Position numbers and translations under genes: made by a program
Notes under the pieces: model-generated
What the model was told of the DNA's origin: nothing
The model's database searches: none
What the model saw: the letters and a program-made list of their open reading frames with translations, nothing else
Part shown: positions 1 to 5,084 of the stretch, piece by piece
Position numbering within the stretch: position 1 is the first letter of the stretch
How the letters are laid out: the number at the start of each line of letters is the position of its first letter
NCBI GenBank assembly: GCA_002428905.1
Contig: DIYD01000280.1
Coordinates: 2,949-8,032, forward strand
Length of the DNA: 5,084 bases
Reading direction: 5' to 3'
Origin: Bacteroidetes bacterium UBA6063
Lineage (GTDB): Bacteria > Bacteroidota > Bacteroidia > NS11-12g > UBA9320

Positions 1-1629
1 TGGGACTTTGGTGATGGAAATACAAGTACTACACAAAGTCCGACGCATTCATACAGTGTTGGAGGAATTTTCAAGGTGAAACTAGAAGCCAGCGGAACAG
101 GTTGCCTTACAGACACAGTTTTGGAAGATACCGTTGTGGTTCCCTACATCGTTGATTTTGAGTTGGATACTTCGGTTCAACTTGCAAGTGACACTATCCA
201 GTGTTTTAGCGGTGCTAATCGATTTAATATCAAGAATACATCCTGGTTGCCCAATCCTCCAATCTATGGTTTGTGGGACAGAAGTAGAAGCACCTGGACT
301 ACTTCTGACAAGGGTAAATCAAATGGGTACAACTACGATTTTATAACAGACACGTTTGGTGATATTGATGTTAAACTGGTCATGATGCGGCAGGTTAGGA
401 AAGATGCAGAATTTTGTGCCGATAGCATCACTAAAACATTTCGAGTATTACCGCCTTTGCTCGATAGTTCCAGGGTGACGTTCAGTGATTCGATTATGTG
501 TTTGAGTGATAACCGGTTTACGTTTGAACATACGGCAGCTGATATTGTGCAGACCAACTGGGCGTTTGGCGATGGGAACTTTTCCTCGAACAATCCGGCG
601 ATTCATTCTTATGTGGCTCCGGGTAGATATGAAGTGACCGTAGATGTTGAAGATATTAACGGATGTAAGGGGAGTTATGCCGATTCCGTCGAAGTAATTG
701 CCGCTCCGGATAATTTCTTTACCGGTCTAAATTCGAAGTACTGTGAAGGAGACGATGTTGCTGACCTTAAACCTAACCTCTCTGGCGGCAGATTCTTTGG
801 GAATAGTCTGGTAAGCAGCAACGATTCAACGTTTAGTCCAACCGCGTTAGGGCAATATACGGTTTCGTACGTCTATACCATTGGCAGCTGCAAGGATACG
901 TTCAGTGTCAATACGGAAGTTCTACCAAACCCCACGGTTTATATAGGTCGAGATACACTCATCTGTACGGGAACAACGATCACGTTGAGCGGAGATCAGG
1001 CGGGTTTGAATTACCGGTGGGACGATCAGTCTACTGAGCAAACAAGAACGGTAAATGGTCCTGGACTATATTGGCTTGAAGTGGATAATGGTGATTGTAA
1101 GGCCCGTGATTCTATCGACATTGTACAGGTAAGCTTACCGGTGCTGGAGTTGGGGAATGATACGGTGATTTGTGGTGGAGAGTCGCTCGAATATGATATT
1201 CAGGCAGATGCTGGTAGTATCGTATGGAACGATGACCCAACAGCTGGATTTAGACGCAGTCTGGTGCAATCGGGTAAGTACGTTGCAACCATAACTCATC
1301 CGTGCGGTATCGTGAGCGATTCGGTTACGGTGAATATTTTGGAAGCGGCGTGTGATATCTTTATACCCAATGCGTTTTCACCCAACGGAGACTTCCTGAA
1401 TGAAGTGTTTTATCCTGCGGGTTTATTCCGGTTTACGAGCATGACCATCTTCAACGAATATGGTACGGTGTTGTTTGAATCTTTTGAACCTGGTGTAGGC
1501 TGGGATGGAACCTATATGGGCGAGGTTTGTCAACAAGGCACCTATTATTTTATGTTGCGTTACCAATTACCAGAGAACGGCCAGTACGTGAAGAAGTTGG
1601 CCAAAGGGCCCATCTATTTGATGCGCTAA
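1..1629 (+). CDS. Secreted PKD/Ig-like repeat protein with type B T9SS C-terminal sorting domain (5' truncated)
   Basis: This is the C-terminal 542 residues of a modular surface or secreted protein. The frame is open from base 1 and begins inside a PKD core (WDFGDG, residues 1-6), so the gene starts upstream; the GTG at 76 is an internal valine codon. In order I see: a partial PKD module (1 to about 52); a diverged PKD-like module (about 55-150, GLWDRS where WDFGDG is expected); a clear PKD module (about 155-233, WAFGDG at 187-192, then SYVAPGRYEV); a YC-containing beta module (about 236-307, YC at 247-248); two related Ig-like modules with a GxDTxIC signature (C322 and C391); and a gliding-motility-associated C-terminal domain (about 451-542, IPNAFSPNGD at 455-464, WDGT at 501-504). 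In Bacteroidota that last domain directs export by the type IX secretion system and is usually cleaved or anchored at the surface. Paired cysteines may form disulfides. Adhesion or a structural surface role is inferred; no catalytic domain is visible. Confidence 0.93.
   Translation, partial: WDFGDGNTSTTQSPTHSYSVGGIFKVKLEASGTGCLTDTVLEDTVVVPYIVDFELDTSVQLASDTIQCFSGANRFNIKNTSWLPNPPIYGLWDRSRSTWTTSDKGKSNGYNYDFITDTFGDIDVKLVMMRQVRKDAEFCADSITKTFRVLPPLLDSSRVTFSDSIMCLSDNRFTFEHTAADIVQTNWAFGDGNFSSNNPAIHSYVAPGRYEVTVDVEDINGCKGSYADSVEVIAAPDNFFTGLNSKYCEGDDVADLKPNLSGGRFFGNSLVSSNDSTFSPTALGQYTVSYVYTIGSCKDTFSVNTEVLPNPTVYIGRDTLICTGTTITLSGDQAGLNYRWDDQSTEQTRTVNGPGLYWLEVDNGDCKARDSIDIVQVSLPVLELGNDTVICGGESLEYDIQADAGSIVWNDDPTAGFRRSLVQSGKYVATITHPCGIVSDSVTVNILEAACDIFIPNAFSPNGDFLNEVFYPAGLFRFTSMTIFNEYGTVLFESFEPGVGWDGTYMGEVCQQGTYYFMLRYQLPENGQYVKKLAKGPIYLMR
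1351..1626 (+). other. Type B T9SS / gliding-motility C-terminal domain (coding segment)
   Basis: This is the last 92 codons of the upstream-truncated gene. The translation has the hallmarks of the CHU_C / TIGR04131-type domain: an IPNAFSPNGD entry motif (residues 455-464 of the visible protein), a central MTIFNEYGTVLFES strand pair, the WDGT turn at 501-504, a QQGTYYFML strand and a final KGPIYLMR strand. In characterised Flavobacteriia such domains are recognised by the type IX secretion machinery with help of a PorP/SprF-like partner. No PorP/SprF-like gene is in this window; the neighbouring barrel gene is on the opposite strand and of a different type. Confidence 0.9.
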
Positions 1630-1644
1630 TTACAGCAGGTAATT
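1628..1644. terminator. Weak inverted repeat across two convergent stop codons
   Basis: AATTAC (1628-1633) and GTAATT (1639-1644) form a perfect 6-bp inverted repeat around a 5-base loop. It spans the last two bases of the plus-strand stop codon and the whole minus-strand stop codon. The stem is AT-rich and no T-tract follows on either strand, so a true factor-independent terminator is doubtful. It is listed because it is the only stem-loop at a convergent junction with no intergenic space. Confidence 0.2.
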
Positions 1645-2364
1645 CACACCAACAGTTACTCCAAATTGAAATAGTCTGAAGCCCGTTAAGTTATCTTTGG
1701 CGCTTACCAAAAACGGATAATTGAATGTTGGTTGCGCACTAAAGTTCGAATGCTCGTCTAATCGGTAATCCAATCTGCCTCCAACGTTTAGTCCAATATT
1801 GAATGGGCTGGCATCGTAGTCATTGCTTATCACATGTCTGTCTTTGCCTCCAACTGAGAAACCAGGCAGAAAAACACTGGTTTTGTCACTTAATAGGAAG
1901 TCGAAATCAAGTCCTCCAACAAACATGAACTGGAGTTTTTGATTGATCATTTCACGCGCCAGGATACGCTGATAAAGCACCGGAACACTTATATAGCGAT
2001 AACGGTGATAAAAGTAGGCATCCTTGGACAATACCGTCTGCGATAAATCGAGTATTCGGCCAATCTCAGGATGTACAGTATCATGAAATTGAAGATCACG
2101 ATTAACTCTGGTGAAGCTTAGACCTTTATAGTTTAACCCAACCTGCATGGCTGTAATCTTGTCGAAGTTCAGAACCAGCTTTACACCTCCACCCCAGTTC
2201 TGACGTAACTGGTCCAGGTTACCGAGTGAGTCTTTTACATTATTTTCAGCGCCGGATAAGTGTCTATAGCCAAGGCCGGGATTAATAAATCCTTCCAGCC
2301 TTATCTGCGCAAATCCGGTGAATTGAGTCAGAACAAGGAAAAGTGCTAATGTGATTAATCTCAA
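1630..2364 (-). CDS. Outer-membrane beta-barrel protein, PorT-like family
   Basis: This encodes a small porin-like barrel protein of 244 residues. The N-terminus is a good Sec signal peptide (residues 1-19, hydrophobic run LITLALFLVL, likely cleavage after GFA before Q20). The mature part shows alternating beta-strand patterns with glycine and aromatic residues (GGGVKLVLNF, MQVGLNYKGLSF, YRYISVPVLYQ, FMFVGGLDFDF, NIGLNVGGRLDYRL, and a final FGVTVGVNYLL strand). This matches the Bacteroidota outer-membrane beta-barrel families often annotated as PorT-like (OMP_b-brl_2 type). I chose a TTG start at 2364-2362 because it sits directly at the signal peptide and overlaps the TGA stop of the upstream transporter gene; no ATG occurs in frame upstream. 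Starting farther upstream (a TTG at 2517) would add about 50 residues overlapping the transporter and bury the signal peptide. The gene is probably cotranscribed with the transporter. Its substrate or role is unknown; naming it porT itself is not justified. Confidence 0.82.
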   Translation of the reverse strand: MRLITLALFLVLTQFTGFAQIRLEGFINPGLGYRHLSGAENNVKDSLGNLDQLRQNWGGGVKLVLNFDKITAMQVGLNYKGLSFTRVNRDLQFHDTVHPEIGRILDLSQTVLSKDAYFYHRYRYISVPVLYQRILAREMINQKLQFMFVGGLDFDFLLSDKTSVFLPGFSVGGKDRHVISNDYDASPFNIGLNVGGRLDYRLDEHSNFSAQPTFNYPFLVSAKDNLTGFRLFQFGVTVGVNYLL

Positions 2365-3704
2365 GTTTGTAAATGTTGTTTTGCGATGACGATAAATCTG
2401 CGATATAAAAACAATGAAGCCAGAATTAGGGCAAGCGTTAAAGCGATCCAAATCCCGATCATATGAAGTTCCAAGTGAATACCTAATATGTAGGCCAAAG
2501 GTAGGGCAACGAACCAATAAACTACAAACGTGATTATCGACGGTATAAAGGTGTCGTTAAGTCCGCGCAATAAACCAAGGCTCACAGCCTGAAGTCCGTC
2601 GAAAAATTGAAATAACGCGGCAAGTAGCATTAAATTGCTTGCAATGGCAATCACTCCAGCCTCATCGGCAAAAACGCGTACCAGAGGAATACGGAAAACC
2701 ACAAAAATCAAAGCAAAAATGGCCATAAATACAGAAACCATAAAAGAGGTGTTTCTTCCGATTTCAAGCGTCAGTCTATGCTGTTTGCGTTCCCAGCTTT
2801 CGCCTGTTTTGATCATGCCCGCCACACTTATTCCACTGGCAAACATATAGGTGAACGAAGCCAGCTGTATAGCAACCGTATGTGCTGCCAAATCCATTTC
2901 CCCAATCCAACCGGCCATTATGGCTGCTCCTGCGAAAGCCGACACCTCAAAAAAGAACTGCCCACCACTTGGAACACCTAACTTAAGGAGTCGCACCACA
3001 TGTTCACGGTATACTTTACCGATGAAATCAGAGAAGTTGAATTTGATTTTAGGGTGATACACACAAAATATCAAGAGAAATACGGCCATAAATATTCGAC
3101 CGATTAATGTGGCATATCCCGCCCCCACTAAACCATAGGCTTTGAAGCCCAGGTTTCCGTAAATAAGTATCCAGTTTAGCAATACGTTCAGAGCTAGTGC
3201 AGCAAACGTGGCAACCATTGACGCCCATGTTAGGTTATGCCCATCTGCAGCAGATTTGAACGTTAGATACATGAACATAGGCCAAACGCTGTATGCAAGT
3301 ATCTTAAAATATGGACGTGCCTGATTGTCAATGAGTTCTGTTTGTTGAAATACATCAAAATGTTTATGCAACACAAGCAAAACGGCAAAAGTGAACACAC
3401 TAACGAAGAAGTTGATTACGATGGATGCTGTAATTAACGAAGGTGTTTTTGGTGCGTCTTTTGTTTGTTCTGCAGCAATGTTTGCCGAGAAGACCATTAA
3501 CACACCAATGCCAAATATGGTTGCAATGAAGTAAACCGTGTTTGAGATGCCTGCCGCAGCAAGAGGGACATACCCGAGTGCACCCACCATGGCATTGTCG
3601 ATCAGTCCCATAAGAACCAACCCAACATTACCGGCAACTACCGGTGCACCAAGCTTCACCAGCGAGGCAATAATGGTCGGATTGTAGTACTTCGAAATCG
3701 ACAT
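2361..3704 (-). CDS. MATE-family (NorM-like) multidrug efflux transporter
   Basis: This inner-membrane cation-coupled antiporter has 447 residues, the usual MATE length, with about 12 hydrophobic segments arranged as two six-helix halves. Diagnostic sites are visible: D36 in helix 1 (GLIDNAMVG), NWILIYGNLGFKAYGLVGAG at about 177-196, E253 in helix 7 (QFFFEVSAF), and D369 in helix 10 (QFFDGLQAVSLGLLRGLND). These three acidic residues correspond by position and context to the cation-coupling residues of NorM-type MATE proteins (D36, E255 and D371 in the Vibrio cholerae protein), which favours a NorM-like rather than DinF-like assignment. The family exports cationic drugs and metabolites in exchange for Na+ or H+; the substrate cannot be read from the sequence. 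The ATG at 3704-3702 gives a natural N-terminus, with no Shine-Dalgarno-like motif upstream. Its stop codon overlaps the start of the downstream barrel gene. The name norM is plausible but not assigned. Confidence 0.94.
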   Translation of the reverse strand: MSISKYYNPTIIASLVKLGAPVVAGNVGLVLMGLIDNAMVGALGYVPLAAAGISNTVYFIATIFGIGVLMVFSANIAAEQTKDAPKTPSLITASIVINFFVSVFTFAVLLVLHKHFDVFQQTELIDNQARPYFKILAYSVWPMFMYLTFKSAADGHNLTWASMVATFAALALNVLLNWILIYGNLGFKAYGLVGAGYATLIGRIFMAVFLLIFCVYHPKIKFNFSDFIGKVYREHVVRLLKLGVPSGGQFFFEVSAFAGAAIMAGWIGEMDLAAHTVAIQLASFTYMFASGISVAGMIKTGESWERKQHRLTLEIGRNTSFMVSVFMAIFALIFVVFRIPLVRVFADEAGVIAIASNLMLLAALFQFFDGLQAVSLGLLRGLNDTFIPSIITFVVYWFVALPLAYILGIHLELHMIGIWIALTLALILASLFLYRRFIVIAKQHLQT

Positions 3705-3708
3705 CCGG

Positions 3709-3742
3709 CAAAAGTATGGTTCGCACGGTGTATACCGAAAAA
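3709..3742 (-). promoter_or_regulatory. Candidate Bacteroidota-type promoter for the MATE/barrel operon
   Basis: Read on the minus strand, TACTTTTG (3716 to 3709) matches the Bacteroidota -7 consensus TAnnTTTG exactly. Nineteen bases upstream lies TTTTTCG (3742 to 3736), an imperfect match to the -33 TTTG element. The -7 element ends four bases before the ATG at 3704, so the transcript would begin at or next to the start codon and be leaderless or nearly so. The consensus is established; its use here is inferred from a short match. Confidence 0.4.
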
Positions 3743-3747
3743 TTTCG

Positions 3748-3755
3748 TTGATTTG
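3748..3755 (+). promoter_or_regulatory. Candidate -7 element for the sirtuin gene
   Basis: TTGATTTG differs from the Bacteroidota -7 consensus TAnnTTTG at one position. It ends four bases before the GTG start at 3760, the same spacing as the opposite-facing element and its ATG. I find no convincing -33 TTTG at the usual distance, so this is weak evidence. If real, it would exclude the alternative TTG start at 3748, which lies inside the element. Confidence 0.22.
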
Positions 3756-3759
3756 TTCT

Positions 3760-4443
3760 GTGAAGAAATTAGTGGTGCTTACAGGAGCAGGAATTAGTGC
3801 TGAAAGTGGTATTCAAACGTTCAGAGGTGCAGATGGACTGTGGGAAGGACATGATGTAACCCAGGTGGCTAGTCCTGAGGGGTGGCGCAGTGATCGTGAG
3901 TTGGTTCTCGATTTTTACAATCAGCGGAGAAAGAATGTGCTCGAAGTAGAGCCAAATCAAGGCCATTTCATTCTCAAAGAACTTGAAGATTATTTTGATG
4001 TGAACATCATCACACAGAATATAGACGATTTGCACGAAAGAGCTGGCAGCACTATGGTGCTTCACCTTCATGGTGAAATTCTAAAGAGTCGGAGCACGGT
4101 AGATGAATCGTTGGTTTATACCATGACCAAATCGACCATTGAAATTGGCGACACGTGTGAAAAGGGTAGCCAGCTTCGACCTCATATTGTATGGTTTGGA
4201 GAAGCTGTGCCCATGATTGAACCAGCTGCAGAGCTTGTAATGCAAGCCGATATCCTGGTTGTGGTTGGTACAAGCATGGAGGTGTACCCCGCCGCTGGCC
4301 TCACTCGACTGGCACCAGTTGATTGTCCGGTATATCTTATTGACCCAAACCCGAGTCATTCGGCATCCGGAAGGTTTAAACACATTGTTGCTGGTGGTGG
4401 TGCAGGTTTAGCCCGGTTAAAAGAGGAGTTATTGCGCTTGTAG
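3760..4443 (+). CDS. cobB: NAD-dependent class III sirtuin (CobB/SIRT5-like protein deacylase)
   Basis: This encodes a 227-residue sirtuin that removes acyl groups from lysines using NAD+, releasing nicotinamide and O-acyl-ADP-ribose in the cytoplasm. The NAD-binding motif TGAGISAESGI is at 8-18, followed by FRGADGLWE (21-29), TQNIDDLHERAG (85-96) and HLHGE (102-106, H104 as catalytic base), then LRPHIVWFGE (139-148) and VVGTSMEVYPAAG (168-180). Y53 and R56 in FYNQRR match the Tyr-Arg pair (Y92/R95 in E. coli CobB) that binds negatively charged acyl groups, so desuccinylase or demalonylase activity is likely. The small domain lacks the usual zinc-ligand cysteines: only C133 lies between H104 and L139, with serines in SRST (110-113). 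The GTG at 3760 is preferred because family members usually start just before KKLVVLTGAG; a TTG at 3748 would add four residues. It is divergent from the transporter gene and convergent with dnaK. Confidence 0.93.
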   Translation: MKKLVVLTGAGISAESGIQTFRGADGLWEGHDVTQVASPEGWRSDRELVLDFYNQRRKNVLEVEPNQGHFILKELEDYFDVNIITQNIDDLHERAGSTMVLHLHGEILKSRSTVDESLVYTMTKSTIEIGDTCEKGSQLRPHIVWFGEAVPMIEPAAELVMQADILVVVGTSMEVYPAAGLTRLAPVDCPVYLIDPNPSHSASGRFKHIVAGGGAGLARLKEELLRL

Positions 4444-4525
4444 TGGGCAGGGTTAAAACGCACGGCAAAACCCAAACGCAATAGCAATGGTATCATTTAC
4501 GAATTGACTTTCCGATTTTCATTAA

Positions 4526-4555
4526 AAAAGCGAAACCGTTTCCGATTTCGCTTTT
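4526..4555. terminator. Factor-independent terminator between the sirtuin gene and dnaK, probably bidirectional
   Basis: GCGAAA (4530-4535) pairs with TTTCGC (4546-4551), extended outward by four A-T pairs (4526-4529 with 4552-4555) and inward, past a C/A mismatch, by two C-G pairs closing a TTTC tetraloop (4539-4542). Reading in the dnaK direction (minus), the GC stem is followed by six T residues; in the plus direction it is followed by four. It lies 25 bases past the dnaK stop and about 80 bases past the sirtuin stop. The asymmetry suggests dnaK is its main client, with weaker action on sirtuin transcripts. Confidence 0.85.
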
Positions 4556-4580
4556 AAATAGAATGTATGTTTACGAAGTA

Positions 4581-5084
4581 TTACTTCACTTCTTCGAAGT
4601 CAACGTCTTCAACGTTGTCTGCTTCGGAGCTTGCATCAGTACCACCTGCATTTCCTGCATCTGCAGACTCACCGTTTGCTGCTTCTGCTTGTTGTTGCGC
4701 ATTGTATAGATCCTGAGAAGCTGCTTCCCACGCCTTGTTCAATGCTTCCATAGTGCTATCGATACCTGCGATATCTTTTGCTTCAACAGCCTTCTTCAAT
4801 GCCTCTTTGGCATCTTCAATTGCCGCTTTTTTATCTTCAGGAAGCTTGTCTCCGTATTCTTTCAACTGCTTTTCAGTGGTGAATACCAACGTGTCGCCCT
4901 GATTCACTTTCTCAATCGACTCTTTTGCCGCCTTGTCCGCTTCAGCGTTTGCTTCTGCTTCTTTTTTCATTCGTTCGATTTCATCATCGCTCAATCCGCT
5001 TGATGCCTCGATTCGAATTTTTTGCTCTTTCCCTGTTCCCTGATCTTTTGCACTTACATTTAAGATACCATTGGCATCAATATC
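4581..5084 (-). CDS. dnaK: Chaperone protein DnaK (Hsp70), C-terminal 167 residues
   Basis: This is the 3' end of dnaK; the ATPase domain and most of the substrate-binding beta-domain lie beyond the right edge. DnaK is the cytoplasmic Hsp70 that binds unfolded peptides in an ATP-driven cycle with DnaJ and GrpE. The fragment starts with the last strand of the beta-domain (DIDANGILNVSAKDQGTGKE), continues into the helical lid (SSGLSDDEIERMKKEAEANAEADK, then EKQLKEYGDKLPEDKK and the following helices, to about residue 131), and ends in a flexible acidic, Ala/Gly/Ser-rich tail finishing VDFEEVK. The tail matches the conserved EEVK-type Hsp70 terminus; E. coli DnaK carries extra residues (DKK) after it. 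The frame is open to base 5084, so the gene is cut by the window, not broken. A strong terminator follows 25 bases downstream. Heat-shock regulation cannot be judged because the promoter is outside the window. Confidence 0.97.
   Translation of the reverse strand, partial: DIDANGILNVSAKDQGTGKEQKIRIEASSGLSDDEIERMKKEAEANAEADKAAKESIEKVNQGDTLVFTTEKQLKEYGDKLPEDKKAAIEDAKEALKKAVEAKDIAGIDSTMEALNKAWEAASQDLYNAQQQAEAANGESADAGNAGGTDASSEADNVEDVDFEEVK

Noticed and set aside
76..78. GTG at 76 as the start of the large secreted protein gene
   Set aside because: The frame is open to base 1 and codons 1-25 encode a PKD core (WDFGDG) contiguous with what follows, so the gene begins outside the window.
2365..2517. 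Upstream TTG at 2517 as the start of the barrel gene
   Set aside because: The extra 51 residues lie inside the transporter coding region, look non-native, and would place an obvious signal peptide in the middle of the protein.
2635..3057. Plus-strand open frames across the transporter gene
   Set aside because: They are antisense to a fully conserved MATE protein, lack recognisable motifs, and overlap each other.
3748..3759. TTG at 3748 as the sirtuin start
   Set aside because: Sirtuins of this type normally begin just before the KKLVVLTGAG strand, which fits GTG at 3760; the extra four residues have no support. The alternative is not fully excluded.
3769..4383. Minus-strand open frames across the sirtuin gene
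   Set aside because: They are antisense to a conserved enzyme and show no family features.
4450..4473. GGGTT/AACCC inverted repeat after the sirtuin stop as a terminator
   Set aside because: The stem is only 5 bp with a 14-base loop and no T-tract; the hairpin at 4526-4555 is a much better candidate.
4581..4700. Compositionally biased, repeat-like stretch near the dnaK 3' end
   Set aside because: It encodes the normal flexible Ala/Gly/Ser/Asp-rich tail of DnaK; it is not a DNA repeat array.
1..5084. CRISPR array, transposon ends, tRNA/rRNA genes, toxin-antitoxin or defence cassette
   Set aside because: No regularly spaced repeats, terminal inverted repeats, cloverleaf-type sequences or relevant protein motifs were seen on either strand; coding density is high and every main frame has a recognisable family.

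Overview
The window looks like chromosomal DNA from a member of the Bacteroidota, probably Flavobacteriales-like. The evidence is a modular secreted protein ending in a type B type IX secretion (gliding-motility-associated) C-terminal domain, a PorT-type outer-membrane barrel, a DnaK of the usual bacterial type, start regions without Shine-Dalgarno motifs, and a TAnnTTTG-type promoter element. A genus cannot be named from this sequence.

Layout, left to right. Bases 1-1629 (+) hold the 3' part of a large secreted PKD/Ig-like repeat protein; its start lies outside the window. It meets, with no intergenic base, the end of a minus-strand pair: a MATE-family Na+/H+-coupled efflux transporter (3704-2361), followed by a small outer-membrane beta-barrel protein (2364-1630) whose best start is a TTG overlapping the transporter's stop codon. 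A short divergent region (3705-3759) separates the transporter from a class III (CobB/SIRT5-like) sirtuin on the plus strand (3760-4443). The sirtuin converges with the 3' end of dnaK (5084-4581, minus, cut by the window edge). Between them is a 137-base gap with a clear factor-independent terminator.

The genes do not form one pathway. The transporter and barrel are probably cotranscribed; the other genes are separate units. All coding regions are intact apart from the two cut by the window ends. I see no mobile element, CRISPR array, RNA gene or defence-type cassette. The points most worth checking are the loss of zinc-ligand cysteines in the sirtuin, the matching promoter-to-start geometry in the divergent region (possible leaderless transcripts), the TTGA stop/start overlap, and the zero-gap convergent gene ends. 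This is mostly an ordinary housekeeping and cell-surface region, and I do not claim a new system.
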